Source: Fidelibacterota bacterium (GTDB taxonomy: Bacteria > Fidelibacterota > UBA2242 > JAFGTP01). From it: a DNA stretch of 39,215 nt. Of the stretch, positions 1-6,697 are shown one piece after another. The translations under genes were made by a program, and so were the position numbers. The stretch is from the NCBI GenBank assembly GCA_016934035.1, contig JAFGTP010000008.1, positions 1 through 39,215 of the forward strand, written 5' to 3'. How positions within the stretch are numbered: position 1 is the first letter of the stretch; every line of letters starts with the position of its first letter. A model generated the notes under the pieces. The model was not told the origin of the DNA, ran no database searches, and saw nothing but the letters and a program-made list of their open reading frames with translations.

Positions 1-45
1 AAGCAATTTCCATATATAAAATGTCGGTGAAAACCCACTGGCTTG

Positions 46-105
46 CTCGAACACCTACTTGCAGCTGACGCTGACGCGATCAGTTGCAAAGTAGATTCAT
101 TAGAG
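46..105 (-). other. attC-like inverted-repeat site, second copy
   Basis: Read on the minus strand, this 60-bp stretch has an outer 7-mer CTCTAAT (105-99), then an arm CTACTTTGCAACTGA (94-80), a short centre, the matching arm TCAGCTGCAAGTAG (68-55) and an outer GTTCGAG (52-46). The arms pair except for one extra T and one mismatch, and the extra base lies on the 5' arm, as the extrahelical bases of integron attC sites do. It lies just downstream of the toxin-antitoxin pair and shares the orientation of the better site at 1486-1618. The outer boxes depart from the RYYYAAC/GTTRRRY consensus, so it could be a chance hairpin. Confidence 0.33.
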
Positions 106-126
106 CCTATTTTTCGAAGGCTCTAT
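104..126. terminator. Short hairpin downstream of the toxin-antitoxin pair
   Basis: AGAGCCT (104-110) pairs with AGGCTCT (120-126) around a 9-nt loop, just past the stop codon of the antitoxin gene. It could end transcription of the minus-strand operon, but the U-tract is weak. Confidence 0.25.
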
Positions 127-129
127 TCT

Positions 130-402
130 TTATCGCTGTTCTATTAATTTGCCAGATAAATATTTATGTAAAATACTTGAAATTAATGTTTGATAGGGAA
201 GACCTTCTTCAACAGATTTTGATTTCAATTTTGTCAAATCTTTTTCTGAAATTCTTATATTAATTCTTTTATTCTTCAAAATTGTATTTCTTGCAATTTG
301 ACTATATTTCTTTTTATCGCTTTCTATATCTGAAGTTGATATCCATTCATCGTTTTCATACGATTCTAATATTTCTTTTTCATAATCTGTGTGTTTATTC
401 AT
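130..402 (-). CDS. CopG/BrnA-like ribbon-helix-helix antitoxin
   Basis: A 90-residue protein matching the layout of CopG-type antitoxins. An acidic N-terminal half would contact the toxin, and a basic stretch NKRINIRISEKDLTKLKSKS (about residues 44-63) would form the strand and first helix of a ribbon-helix-helix DNA-binding fold. The GLPYQTLISSILHKYL segment that follows is typical of the second helix. In this family the antitoxin neutralises the toxin and represses their shared promoter. It lies 4 bp after the toxin gene, with a GAGGAA ribosome-binding site inside the end of the toxin gene, so the two are translationally linked. The toxin-first order is that of brnTA modules. The family call is secure, but the exact subfamily was not checked. 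Confidence 0.8.
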   Translation of the reverse strand: MNKHTDYEKEILESYENDEWISTSDIESDKKKYSQIARNTILKNKRINIRISEKDLTKLKSKSVEEGLPYQTLISSILHKYLSGKLIEQR

Positions 403-406
403 TTTT

Positions 407-679
407 TTAATTCCTCAAATATTTTTCTGTTGCCTTGCGACTTGGAATGATTGTTTTTAGAAATATTTTATTATCGTCTTCAACAAATGGTACCAAATAA
501 GCATAATTTTCATGCTCAATTATAAAAATCATTTGGTTAGGATATTTTTCTATATTTGGATAATTAATCTTATCCAAAATATTTTCTCCTTCCAAATAAC
601 TGACAACTGTTTCAAAAGAAATTTTTCTTTCTCCTTTTAACCATTGATTTTTTTGTTCATTCCAATCAAAATATTTCAT
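407..679 (-). CDS. BrnT-like toxin of a type II toxin-antitoxin pair
   Basis: A 90-residue protein starting MKYFDWNEQKNQWL, which resembles the BrnT opening in which a short strand leads into F-x-W-D/N-x-x-K-N. It ends with a strand-rich half (IFIIEHENYAYLVPFVEDD) and a closing IIPSRKATEKY. That ending matches the (I/V)-SxRxA(T)xxE(R/K)xxY tail of BrnT-type RNases, where the Arg and neighbouring residues act in mRNA cleavage. It is the first gene of a two-gene operon with the CopG-like antitoxin. Toxin genes of this size are frequent passengers of integron cassettes, which fits the attC-like sites nearby. It could instead be a BrnT-related toxin of unnamed family. No frame damage is visible. 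Confidence 0.65.
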   Translation of the reverse strand: MKYFDWNEQKNQWLKGERKISFETVVSYLEGENILDKINYPNIEKYPNQMIFIIEHENYAYLVPFVEDDNKIFLKTIIPSRKATEKYLRN

Positions 680-735
680 AAATATATTTTAATAAAATGT
701 GTGCCTATTGTCAATCAAAAATTTATAAAAAATTG

Positions 736-1467
736 TTATTTATTGTCTATATTGTAATCTATTAATTCATATTTAGTATTTAAGTCTTGTGAATCTCTAT
801 TATCAAATGAATATATGCTATCTGGGCTTGAGTAAATTTCCAATGCTACCATAGCAAATCCAGGGCTAAAATAGTAAAAATAATGTGAAAGGCACTGTAC
901 ATCTGATCCTTGTGAAAGTGAATAATAGTAAACAATTGTACTAAAAGTATCTACTGGTGTATTTATGTCAAAATTTTCAGCAATGCATTCAACATATGTT
1001 GTATCAAGAAATTTTTGAGTTTCTGAATAATAAAAGTGATTTAAAACAGGAAATTCCCATTTATCCCCCAATTCAACAGGATATTTAAATTTTAATATTG
1101 GATTAATGGTTATTGTATCATTTAAATATATTGAGCCTAGTGAATATACTCCATCATCAGTATTGCACATTATGGTAGAAAAATCGTTAGAATAATTTAG
1201 TGAATGAAATAAGTTTTGTTGTATTCCTGCATTGAATTGTTCTTCTTCAATATTTAAATCAAAAGTCGATTGAATAAATATTTTCATTGTATCAGGATTT
1301 TTATTTTCATTTATAGCTTTTGAATATTTCCAATAATTACCTGATTTTATAGGATACAAGTATTCACATTTATATTCTTCTATTGATTTTGAAGGACTAT
1401 CATCACATAAACTGATAAACATTGATATTAGAATAATTATTACTGTTAAAAATAATTTTTTGTCCAT
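736..1467 (-). CDS. Putative lipoprotein of unknown function
   Basis: A 243-residue protein. It opens with a Lys-Lys N-terminus, a hydrophobic stretch and a cysteine at residue 21 (FISLC), which fits a lipoprotein signal although the lipobox is not ideal. After residue 30, YLYPIKSGNYWKYS matches the start of a loose family of FCB-group lipoproteins. These begin with a 'P-h-x-x-G-x-x-W-x-Y' segment and end with a 'YYFSPG-h-h-h-h-x-x-E-I-Y' strand, seen here at about residues 197-212. Its role is unknown; an envelope-anchored beta-rich protein is likely. An AGGAGG ribosome-binding site sits 5 nt before ATG, immediately after the end of the attC-like site, an arrangement typical of cassette genes. 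Base composition is notably AT-rich. Confidence 0.6.
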   Translation of the reverse strand: MDKKLFLTVIIILISMFISLCDDSPSKSIEEYKCEYLYPIKSGNYWKYSKAINENKNPDTMKIFIQSTFDLNIEEEQFNAGIQQNLFHSLNYSNDFSTIMCNTDDGVYSLGSIYLNDTITINPILKFKYPVELGDKWEFPVLNHFYYSETQKFLDTTYVECIAENFDINTPVDTFSTIVYYYSLSQGSDVQCLSHYFYYFSPGFAMVALEIYSSPDSIYSFDNRDSQDLNTKYELIDYNIDNK

Positions 1468-1485
1468 ACTACCTCCTTTTTATCG

Positions 1486-1618
1486 CTCTAACGGCAAGCA
1501 TCACCTACAGCGAAAGTGACGCCGCCAATCTTTTTATTCTCAATTTATCTCTCAAAAAACCAGAAAACTCAAAATTCATCGAACCGCTTTCGCTGTTAGG
1601 TGCATGCAATGGTTATAT
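1486..1618 (-). other. attC-like recombination site (integron cassette site)
   Basis: Read on the minus strand: ATATAAC (1618-1612) as R'', a spacer, the arm GCATGCACCTAACAGCGAAA (1607-1588), a large central region, the pairing arm CACTTTCGCTGTAGGTGATGC (1518-1498), an unpaired spacer, and GTTAGAG (1492-1486) as R'. The two arms pair along about 20 bases except for two extra bases (a G and an A) on the 5' arm and one mismatch. This is the attC pattern of R and L boxes with extrahelical bases on one arm. The outer 7-mers each differ at one position from RYYYAAC and GTTRRRY. The lipoprotein gene starts 19 bases after R', and the DUF2130 gene ends 37 bases before R''. No integrase gene is in the window. 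Confidence 0.55.
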
Positions 1619-1654
1619 ATCTTATTTATATTGATTTTTATAGCCATCTGTAGT

Positions 1655-2899
1655 TTATTTTGTCTTGTCGGATAGTTCATCAAATTTTGCTTTCATTGTA
1701 GGATTCCCGCTTGTCAATTTTTTAATAGTTAGATCTTCGGCTTTATTATTGGCCAAACGAAGGTTATTTTCTGAAGACAATAATGCGTCTTTGGTTTTTT
1801 GAAGATGAATAATTGTTTTATCTATTTCATCAATAGCAGTTTTAAATTTACGGCTTGCTATTTCGTAATTTCTTGCAAATCCCTCTTTAAATTTGGTTAT
1901 ATTTTCTTCAAAATTAGTAATATCAATGTTTTGATTTCTTATTAAAGCAAGTTCTGCTTTATATTTCATTGAATTTAAAGCTGCATTTCTTAGAAGCGTT
2001 ATAATAGGGATAAAAAATTGGGGACGGATTACGTACATTTTGGTGAATTTATGAGAGACATCAACTATACCTGTATTATAAAGTCCACTTTCTGCTTCTA
2101 AAAGCGATACTAATACTGCGTACTCACAGGCCTTTTCATTACGGTCTTTATCTAGTTTTGCGAGAAAATCTTCATTTTTCTTTTTTGTAGCAGTTTCATC
2201 ACCCTCATTCTTCATTTCGAACATTATAGAAATGATTTCATTTCCACCATCATCAAATTCTTTATATATATAGTCTCCTTTACTTCCAGACCTTGCATCG
2301 TTATCTTTCTCAAAATAGGCTTTTTGAAAGGCCGTTGCACGAAGTTTGTTAAATTCTGTCTCACAATGTTGTTCAAGTGTTTCGCCAATCATTTTTGTCG
2401 AAAGTTTAAGTTTCATATCTTTACGAAGATCAATTTCTTCATCTTTCATTTTAATGATATCATCTTTTATCTTGAGTTCAGCAGAAAATTTTTCGTTTAA
2501 AGATTTTTCGAGTAATTGTCTTTCCGTTTCTTTATTTTTTAGTGCATTAGCCAGGTCATCACGTTCTTTTTCGATTTTCTTAATAGCCTCTGATACAGTG
2601 AGTTTTTTCTCAGTTTCTGCAATCTGGATTTTTGATTTCATTTCAGATATTTCAGATTCTTTTTGGGCTTTTAGATCAGATATTTCTTTATCTTTTTTTG
2701 CAAGCTCTTCTTGTAATAAATTTTTGGTATTTGCTTCAGCGAGCTTAACTGCATTTTCTTTTTCTTTTTCAGCAAGGTTTAATCGCTTTTGCAATTCTTC
2801 TTCGAATTGATGGTCTCGAACTTGCTTAAGAATATCAGCATAACCAGCCTCATCGACTTTAAAAACCTTTTTACAGTGTGGACACATAATATCGTTCAT
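1655..2899 (-). CDS. DUF2130 family protein (zinc-ribbon start, coiled coil, RmuC-like nuclease fold)
   Basis: A 414-residue protein. It begins with [13 protein letters not shown], a CxxC half-ribbon at residues 6-9, followed by a Lys/Glu-rich coiled coil from about 30 to 170 and a conserved C-terminal domain from about 170. That domain includes the stretch [11 protein letters not shown] (204-214) and MFEMKNE (226-232), and D209 with E228-x-K230 looks like a PD-(D/E)xK nuclease-like active site. The architecture matches DUF2130 proteins, which are compared with RmuC. The biological role of the family is not established; DNA processing or a defence function is possible. A GAGG ribosome-binding site precedes the ATG. 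It reads away from the ROK gene and lies upstream of an attC-like site, so it may be a cassette gene. Confidence 0.8.
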   Translation of the reverse strand: MNDIMCPHCKKVFKVDEAGYADILKQVRDHQFEEELQKRLNLAEKEKENAVKLAEANTKNLLQEELAKKDKEISDLKAQKESEISEMKSKIQIAETEKKLTVSEAIKKIEKERDDLANALKNKETERQLLEKSLNEKFSAELKIKDDIIKMKDEEIDLRKDMKLKLSTKMIGETLEQHCETEFNKLRATAFQKAYFEKDNDARSGSKGDYIYKEFDDGGNEIISIMFEMKNEGDETATKKKNEDFLAKLDKDRNEKACEYAVLVSLLEAESGLYNTGIVDVSHKFTKMYVIRPQFFIPIITLLRNAALNSMKYKAELALIRNQNIDITNFEENITKFKEGFARNYEIASRKFKTAIDEIDKTIIHLQKTKDALLSSENNLRLANNKAEDLTIKKLTSGNPTMKAKFDELSDKTK

Positions 2900-3415
2900 A
2901 CAAACCTCGTTGTTTTATTTATAATTTGAATCTTAGAAAGAGGGATGCAATTCATTTGCGTAAATACTATTGTTAATATTTTAATTTCATATATTCACGT
3001 ATTACCATTTATTATTTATAACATAGTATTGACCAACAGAATCCCTGAAAAAAAAAGTAGTTCCATAGACAAACTTTTTTTAACACTAATTTGTACTATT
3101 TTAACCATTAATAATTCTATCCTCAAGTCCTAAAGAAACAACCTCGCCATATTCCAGTTCCCAATACCCCATTTCTTTGTTGAACCCAGCCTCTTGGCGA
3201 CAGTCCCGTCAAATATCAAATAACCCCTTGATATAAAGCCTGTTCAAATTATGAATTGAATCTGAAACAACCAAGGATAAAGTGTTGATAAAATTAAAAT
3301 AATCCCAAAACCGGCTAGCCTGGAAGACCCCGCAGCTTAAAACTCGCACCTCAAAGGAACAGGAGTTCAACGTCAGAAAATTGCTTCCAAAGGCTTATAT
3401 CGAAGTAACGTTATT
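2900..3415. other. Intergenic stretch with no recognisable gene
   Basis: About 516 bp between the DUF2130 gene and the ROK regulator. A 62-codon plus-strand frame at 2945-3133 is hydrophobic and AT-driven, with no ribosome-binding site, and is probably not a gene. On the minus strand around 3130-3200 a short open stretch reads like real protein (KEMGYWELEYGEVVSLGLED) but has no start and runs into a stop, so it could be a remnant of a decayed gene. I see no tRNA, repeat or strong hairpin. The stretch marks the change from AT-rich accessory DNA to the carbohydrate locus. Confidence 0.5.
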
Positions 3416-4678
3416 TTATTCTTTGATGTGAACGTGATCTAATTGTTTATGGATAATGTAGGGTTTGTATATCACCTGCAGCGCCAGGGAAATTGCGCCC
3501 ATGATACAGGCGTCATCCCCTTTCAGTCCGCCCAGCACAATGGAACTGGTATCAAAAGGGATCTCCCTCATTTTATTTTTGACAAACTGCTGGATTTTGA
3601 TAAAAAGGTATTGGGAGTTTTCAATAATCGGGCCGGAAAGGATAATCAGATTGGTGTTGATGGTTTTGATCAATTCTGTGCAGACGTTGGCCAGGACAAA
3701 ACTGTATTCGTCCAGTATTTCCTGCACCACGCTATGGCCATGGTCGCCAAGTTCCAGGAGTTCCGCCAGGTGGTACTTATCGATGGGTTTTTCCAGTTTG
3801 TGGGTCTGAAATTCCAGGGCAATTTTCAAAACATTGAACAGATGTTCCTGGGACAAAATATCGCCCACATAGCGCTGATTGGTATAGAGGTGTTTCAGGT
3901 AAGTATAGTTGGTGAGGGAATTATTCACTTCGAGGTACCCGATTTCGCCAGCTATGCCCGAGGCGCCGCGTATCAGTTGATTGCCAATGATAATTCCGGC
4001 CCCGACGCCATCACCGATCCAGATACAGACAATGTCCCTGGCATTTTTGCCGGCGCCGACCAAATCTTCGCCAATGGCAATCAGATTGACGTCATTTTCC
4101 ATGATCACCGGTACTTTGTAGCGCTGGGACACCTTAGCGGCCAGGGGTTTCCTCTCCCAGCCTTTCATCGTATCGGCATAGATCAGTTCCCCGTTTTCAT
4201 AATCGATAAATCCGGGAACACCCAGGGCAATACTGATCAGTTTGCTTTCAGGGATTTTCAATTTTATCAGGCAGGAATCAATGCAGTCAAAGGTTTTTTT
4301 GATGACCTCGTTGAGACTGGTACCAATTTCATATTCGAATTGTTCTTTTTTTAAAATTTCCGATTGAATATTGGCGATTGCCACCCGCGCAAAATTTCTT
4401 TTATATTCGACGCCGATAACATAGCCTTTGTTGGGGTTCAGTTTCACCAGGTTTGGCTTTTTGCCGCCTTTGACAGTGGACTCCCCTTTCCCCGCTTCAT
4501 CAATAAACCCTTCATTGCCCAGCCGTTTCAATATTTCCGCAATGGTCACTTTTGTGATATTGGTGCGCTTGGCCAGTTCTGACCTGGATACCGGCCCTTC
4601 GTTCAGTAAAATATTGAGAATTTTTATTTCATTGAGTTCTTTGGCAATTCTGAAATTTTTATTGATCATGCTACTCAT
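3416..4678 (-). CDS. ROK-family transcriptional regulator (NagC/XylR type)
   Basis: A 420-residue protein. It has an N-terminal winged helix-turn-helix (about residues 16-62, with VSRSELAKRTNITKVTIAEIL) and a ROK domain from about 85. The ROK signature (IWIGDGVGAGIIIGNQLIRG, 219-238) and the END segment (194-196) are present. The Asp-x-Gly-x-Thr phosphate loop of ROK kinases is replaced by EYKRN, so it should not be a kinase. The usual zinc site is absent: the GEIGH histidine is Tyr248 and there is no CxCGxxGC. Family members repress sugar operons and release DNA on binding a sugar or sugar phosphate. It begins 3 bp after the stop of the GHL10 gene, as the last gene of the long operon, so it probably regulates that operon. 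A second ATG 9 nt in is an alternative start. Confidence 0.9.
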   Translation of the reverse strand: MSSMINKNFRIAKELNEIKILNILLNEGPVSRSELAKRTNITKVTIAEILKRLGNEGFIDEAGKGESTVKGGKKPNLVKLNPNKGYVIGVEYKRNFARVAIANIQSEILKKEQFEYEIGTSLNEVIKKTFDCIDSCLIKLKIPESKLISIALGVPGFIDYENGELIYADTMKGWERKPLAAKVSQRYKVPVIMENDVNLIAIGEDLVGAGKNARDIVCIWIGDGVGAGIIIGNQLIRGASGIAGEIGYLEVNNSLTNYTYLKHLYTNQRYVGDILSQEHLFNVLKIALEFQTHKLEKPIDKYHLAELLELGDHGHSVVQEILDEYSFVLANVCTELIKTINTNLIILSGPIIENSQYLFIKIQQFVKNKMREIPFDTSSIVLGGLKGDDACIMGAISLALQVIYKPYIIHKQLDHVHIKE

Positions 4679-4681
4679 GCC

Positions 4682-6541
4682 TTATTTTAATAATGTCATT
4701 TTACGAATCAAAACATTATTTTCTGATTCTAATCTGGTGAAGTAAACGCCGCTGGCAAGATTTTCCCGGCTGAAATCAAGTCTGTATTCACCCGGTTGAA
4801 AATGCCGGTCCGCCAGGACTGCGACACATGCGCCGGTTATATCCATGACCGCTATTTGATAGCGGCCGGATTGGTGGACATCAAAGTGAATTTTGGTGGA
4901 AAAATTAAAGGGATTGGGGTAACTCTGATAAAGGTGAAAATCCCCGGTTGCAGCCATTTTTCGGCTATTCTTCAGGGCTGTTGGCAGATAACGGGCCGGC
5001 CGGCGGGTTTCGATCAGCATCAGGGCATCGGCAAAAGCAAATTTGCCATCACCGGTATTGGCGGTCAGGGCCAGCAATTTTTGATTTTCTCCGGCATCGA
5101 GGTAAATGTCCCCCAGTTTTTCCCACCTTCCGGAATTTCCATAGATGGATTGGTTGATTTCATAGTTATGCCCCAGAAGATTCACCGCAGTATTGCTGTT
5201 GGCGTTGGCCTGGGTATTTATGAAATAATAGGCCTCGTAATAGCCCGTCCTAGGAATGGTGGCAAAATAGGTAATTGTATCGGAATTTCCGGTCTGGGTA
5301 TAGAGACAGGCATTTTCATACAGCGGAATACTGCCGGAATAGCTTTTCCAGCCGGCAGTTTTCACCACATGATCCGCGCTTTCATCTATGATGATGACCG
5401 CCCTTTTCCACGCCGGATCGCGATAGGGTATTTCCGCCTTTTCCGGGTAAACATTATTGACCAGGGCATCAATATAATTATTTGCATGGGTCAGCAGGTT
5501 GTTGTGATACCAGATGACATGGCCTTCAAGACCATAATCACGGCAGGTATTGATCTGGTTGACCAATTCTTCGGCGGTGGTATAGGCGCCGTTGGCAGTG
5601 GTGGAGATTCCGGGATAGACCAGCCGGTCATTGTCCACAAAAGCCAGTTCACGATTCAGCCGCCAGATGAAAGAGGCGTTGGTGGTCTGATACATCTGGG
5701 GAATGACAATATCGAGGTAGCCCATGTTGATCCAGGGTGCCCAGTCCTGACAAAATTGCTCCGGGCCCCAGGGCAGAGGCGCATTGGTGACATGAATATC
5801 CGGATGAATGACCTTGAGGGAGTCGTACATTCTGCCCACGAAATCCGTCAGCTGGTCGGCCCGCCACTGCATCCAGCCGGCATCCGATATGTTCTGGGGC
5901 GGCCCCACACCGTCATGCTCCGATTTGTAAAGATTCACAGTATAATCGTCATAACCGCAGTCCAATTCCGGGTATCGGATACGGTCCATATCCACACCAT
6001 CCACATCGTATTTCATAATGACTTCCTGGCAAAAATCGATGAGGAATTGCTGTACCTCAGGAAGACATTGGACCAGTGACAAGCCGGCCTGCCCATATTC
6101 CGCCAGGCTGCCGTCCCGCCGTTTGGCAAACCATTCCGGTTTTCGGCCATAAAGAGGACTGTAAGTATTCAAAGCCCCGTTAAAGCCTGATTCAAACCAG
6201 GCTTCTACTTCCAGCCCGACACGATGGGCCTCGACAATCATTTCAGCCAGAACATCTCTCTGAGGCTGCTGATAATTTTCAATACCGGGGTCCGTTTCCA
6301 GGCGGGTCAATTTTTTGAAGACTTCACTGCGGAAATAGGGATAGCCATAGCGCCAGACATCGACGTAAACAATATTGAAGTTCGCCTCGGCAAGTTGCTC
6401 CATGGTCGAAGCAATTTCGCTGGTGGAAGGGACATCCGTGCCGGCCCAGGCGATCCAGGTTCCCCGGAGTTCTTTTTCCAAGGCATACAATTGGGTCGTT
6501 ACCATGATCAGTAATAAAAATGTGATGAATCGATGTTTCAA
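4682..6541 (-). CDS. GHL10-family glycosyl hydrolase with golvesin-like and T9SS sorting domains
   Basis: A 619-residue secreted protein. A signal peptide (1-20) is followed by the GHL10 (PF02638) TIM-barrel at about 24-365, starting LRGTWIAWAG and carrying YDVDGVDMDRIRYP at 178-191. D184 and D186 are likely catalytic-site acids, and WQDW-like and IPQMYQ segments follow. Residues about 379-511 match the golvesin C-terminal-like beta-sandwich (GWKSYSGS, YYEAYYFI, DALMLIETRRP). The last 80 residues are a type IX sorting domain (YPNPFNFSTKI ... ASGVYFTRL ... KMTLLK), so it should be exported to the cell surface. The start is TTG with AGGA 6 nt upstream; the next ATG would cut the signal peptide. 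Family members cleave glycans, and E. coli DigH cuts denuded peptidoglycan. Substrate here is unknown. Confidence 0.88.
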   Translation of the reverse strand: MKHRFITFLLLIMVTTQLYALEKELRGTWIAWAGTDVPSTSEIASTMEQLAEANFNIVYVDVWRYGYPYFRSEVFKKLTRLETDPGIENYQQPQRDVLAEMIVEAHRVGLEVEAWFESGFNGALNTYSPLYGRKPEWFAKRRDGSLAEYGQAGLSLVQCLPEVQQFLIDFCQEVIMKYDVDGVDMDRIRYPELDCGYDDYTVNLYKSEHDGVGPPQNISDAGWMQWRADQLTDFVGRMYDSLKVIHPDIHVTNAPLPWGPEQFCQDWAPWINMGYLDIVIPQMYQTTNASFIWRLNRELAFVDNDRLVYPGISTTANGAYTTAEELVNQINTCRDYGLEGHVIWYHNNLLTHANNYIDALVNNVYPEKAEIPYRDPAWKRAVIIIDESADHVVKTAGWKSYSGSIPLYENACLYTQTGNSDTITYFATIPRTGYYEAYYFINTQANANSNTAVNLLGHNYEINQSIYGNSGRWEKLGDIYLDAGENQKLLALTANTGDGKFAFADALMLIETRRPARYLPTALKNSRKMAATGDFHLYQSYPNPFNFSTKIHFDVHQSGRYQIAVMDITGACVAVLADRHFQPGEYRLDFSRENLASGVYFTRLESENNVLIRKMTLLK

Positions 6542-6611
6542 AATTTGTCCTTTTTTTCCACGAATTAATTCAATGGTCCCGAATATTTTCAGAACAATTT
6601 TCCAAATTGTT

Positions 6612-6640
6612 TTTGATTTTCGCAGTAGCGTAAAATCAAA
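6612..6640. terminator. AT-rich hairpin between two operon genes
   Basis: TTTGATTTT (6612-6620) pairs perfectly with AAAATCAAA (6632-6640) around an 11-nt loop containing a GC/GC pair. It lies 58 bp after the stop of the propeller protein gene (minus strand), before the GHL10 gene. It may be a weak or partial terminator, or an RNA-processing hairpin. Confidence 0.3.
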
Positions 6641-6653
6641 TTTCTCTATCGTT

Positions 6654-6687
6654 AAACCTCGGAAGTTTTTAAAAACCTGCGAGGTTT
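6654..6687. repeat. Imperfect palindromic repeat (AAACCTCG type)
   Basis: AAACCTCGGAAGTTTTT (6654-6670) is followed directly by AAAAACCTGCGAGGTTT (6671-6687). The halves are reverse complements at 15 of 17 positions. AAACCTCGCAGGTTT palindromes recur between genes in many Bacteroidota-type genomes, and I treat this one as a REP-like intergenic element. It sits directly behind the stop codon of the propeller protein gene. Confidence 0.55.
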
Positions 6688-6697
6688 GGATGAATTA

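Noticed and set aside
2945..3133. A 62-codon hydrophobic plus-strand frame
   Set aside because: No ribosome-binding site, AT-driven composition and no known family.
3443..4354. A 303-codon plus-strand open frame
   Set aside because: It lies wholly antisense to the ROK regulator and lacks motifs; long antisense frames are expected with this codon use.
4796..6079. A 427-codon plus-strand open frame
   Set aside because: It is antisense to the GHL10 gene, which has a clear domain order and T9SS tail. The plus-strand product has no recognisable motif and a composition like a mirror of the real gene.
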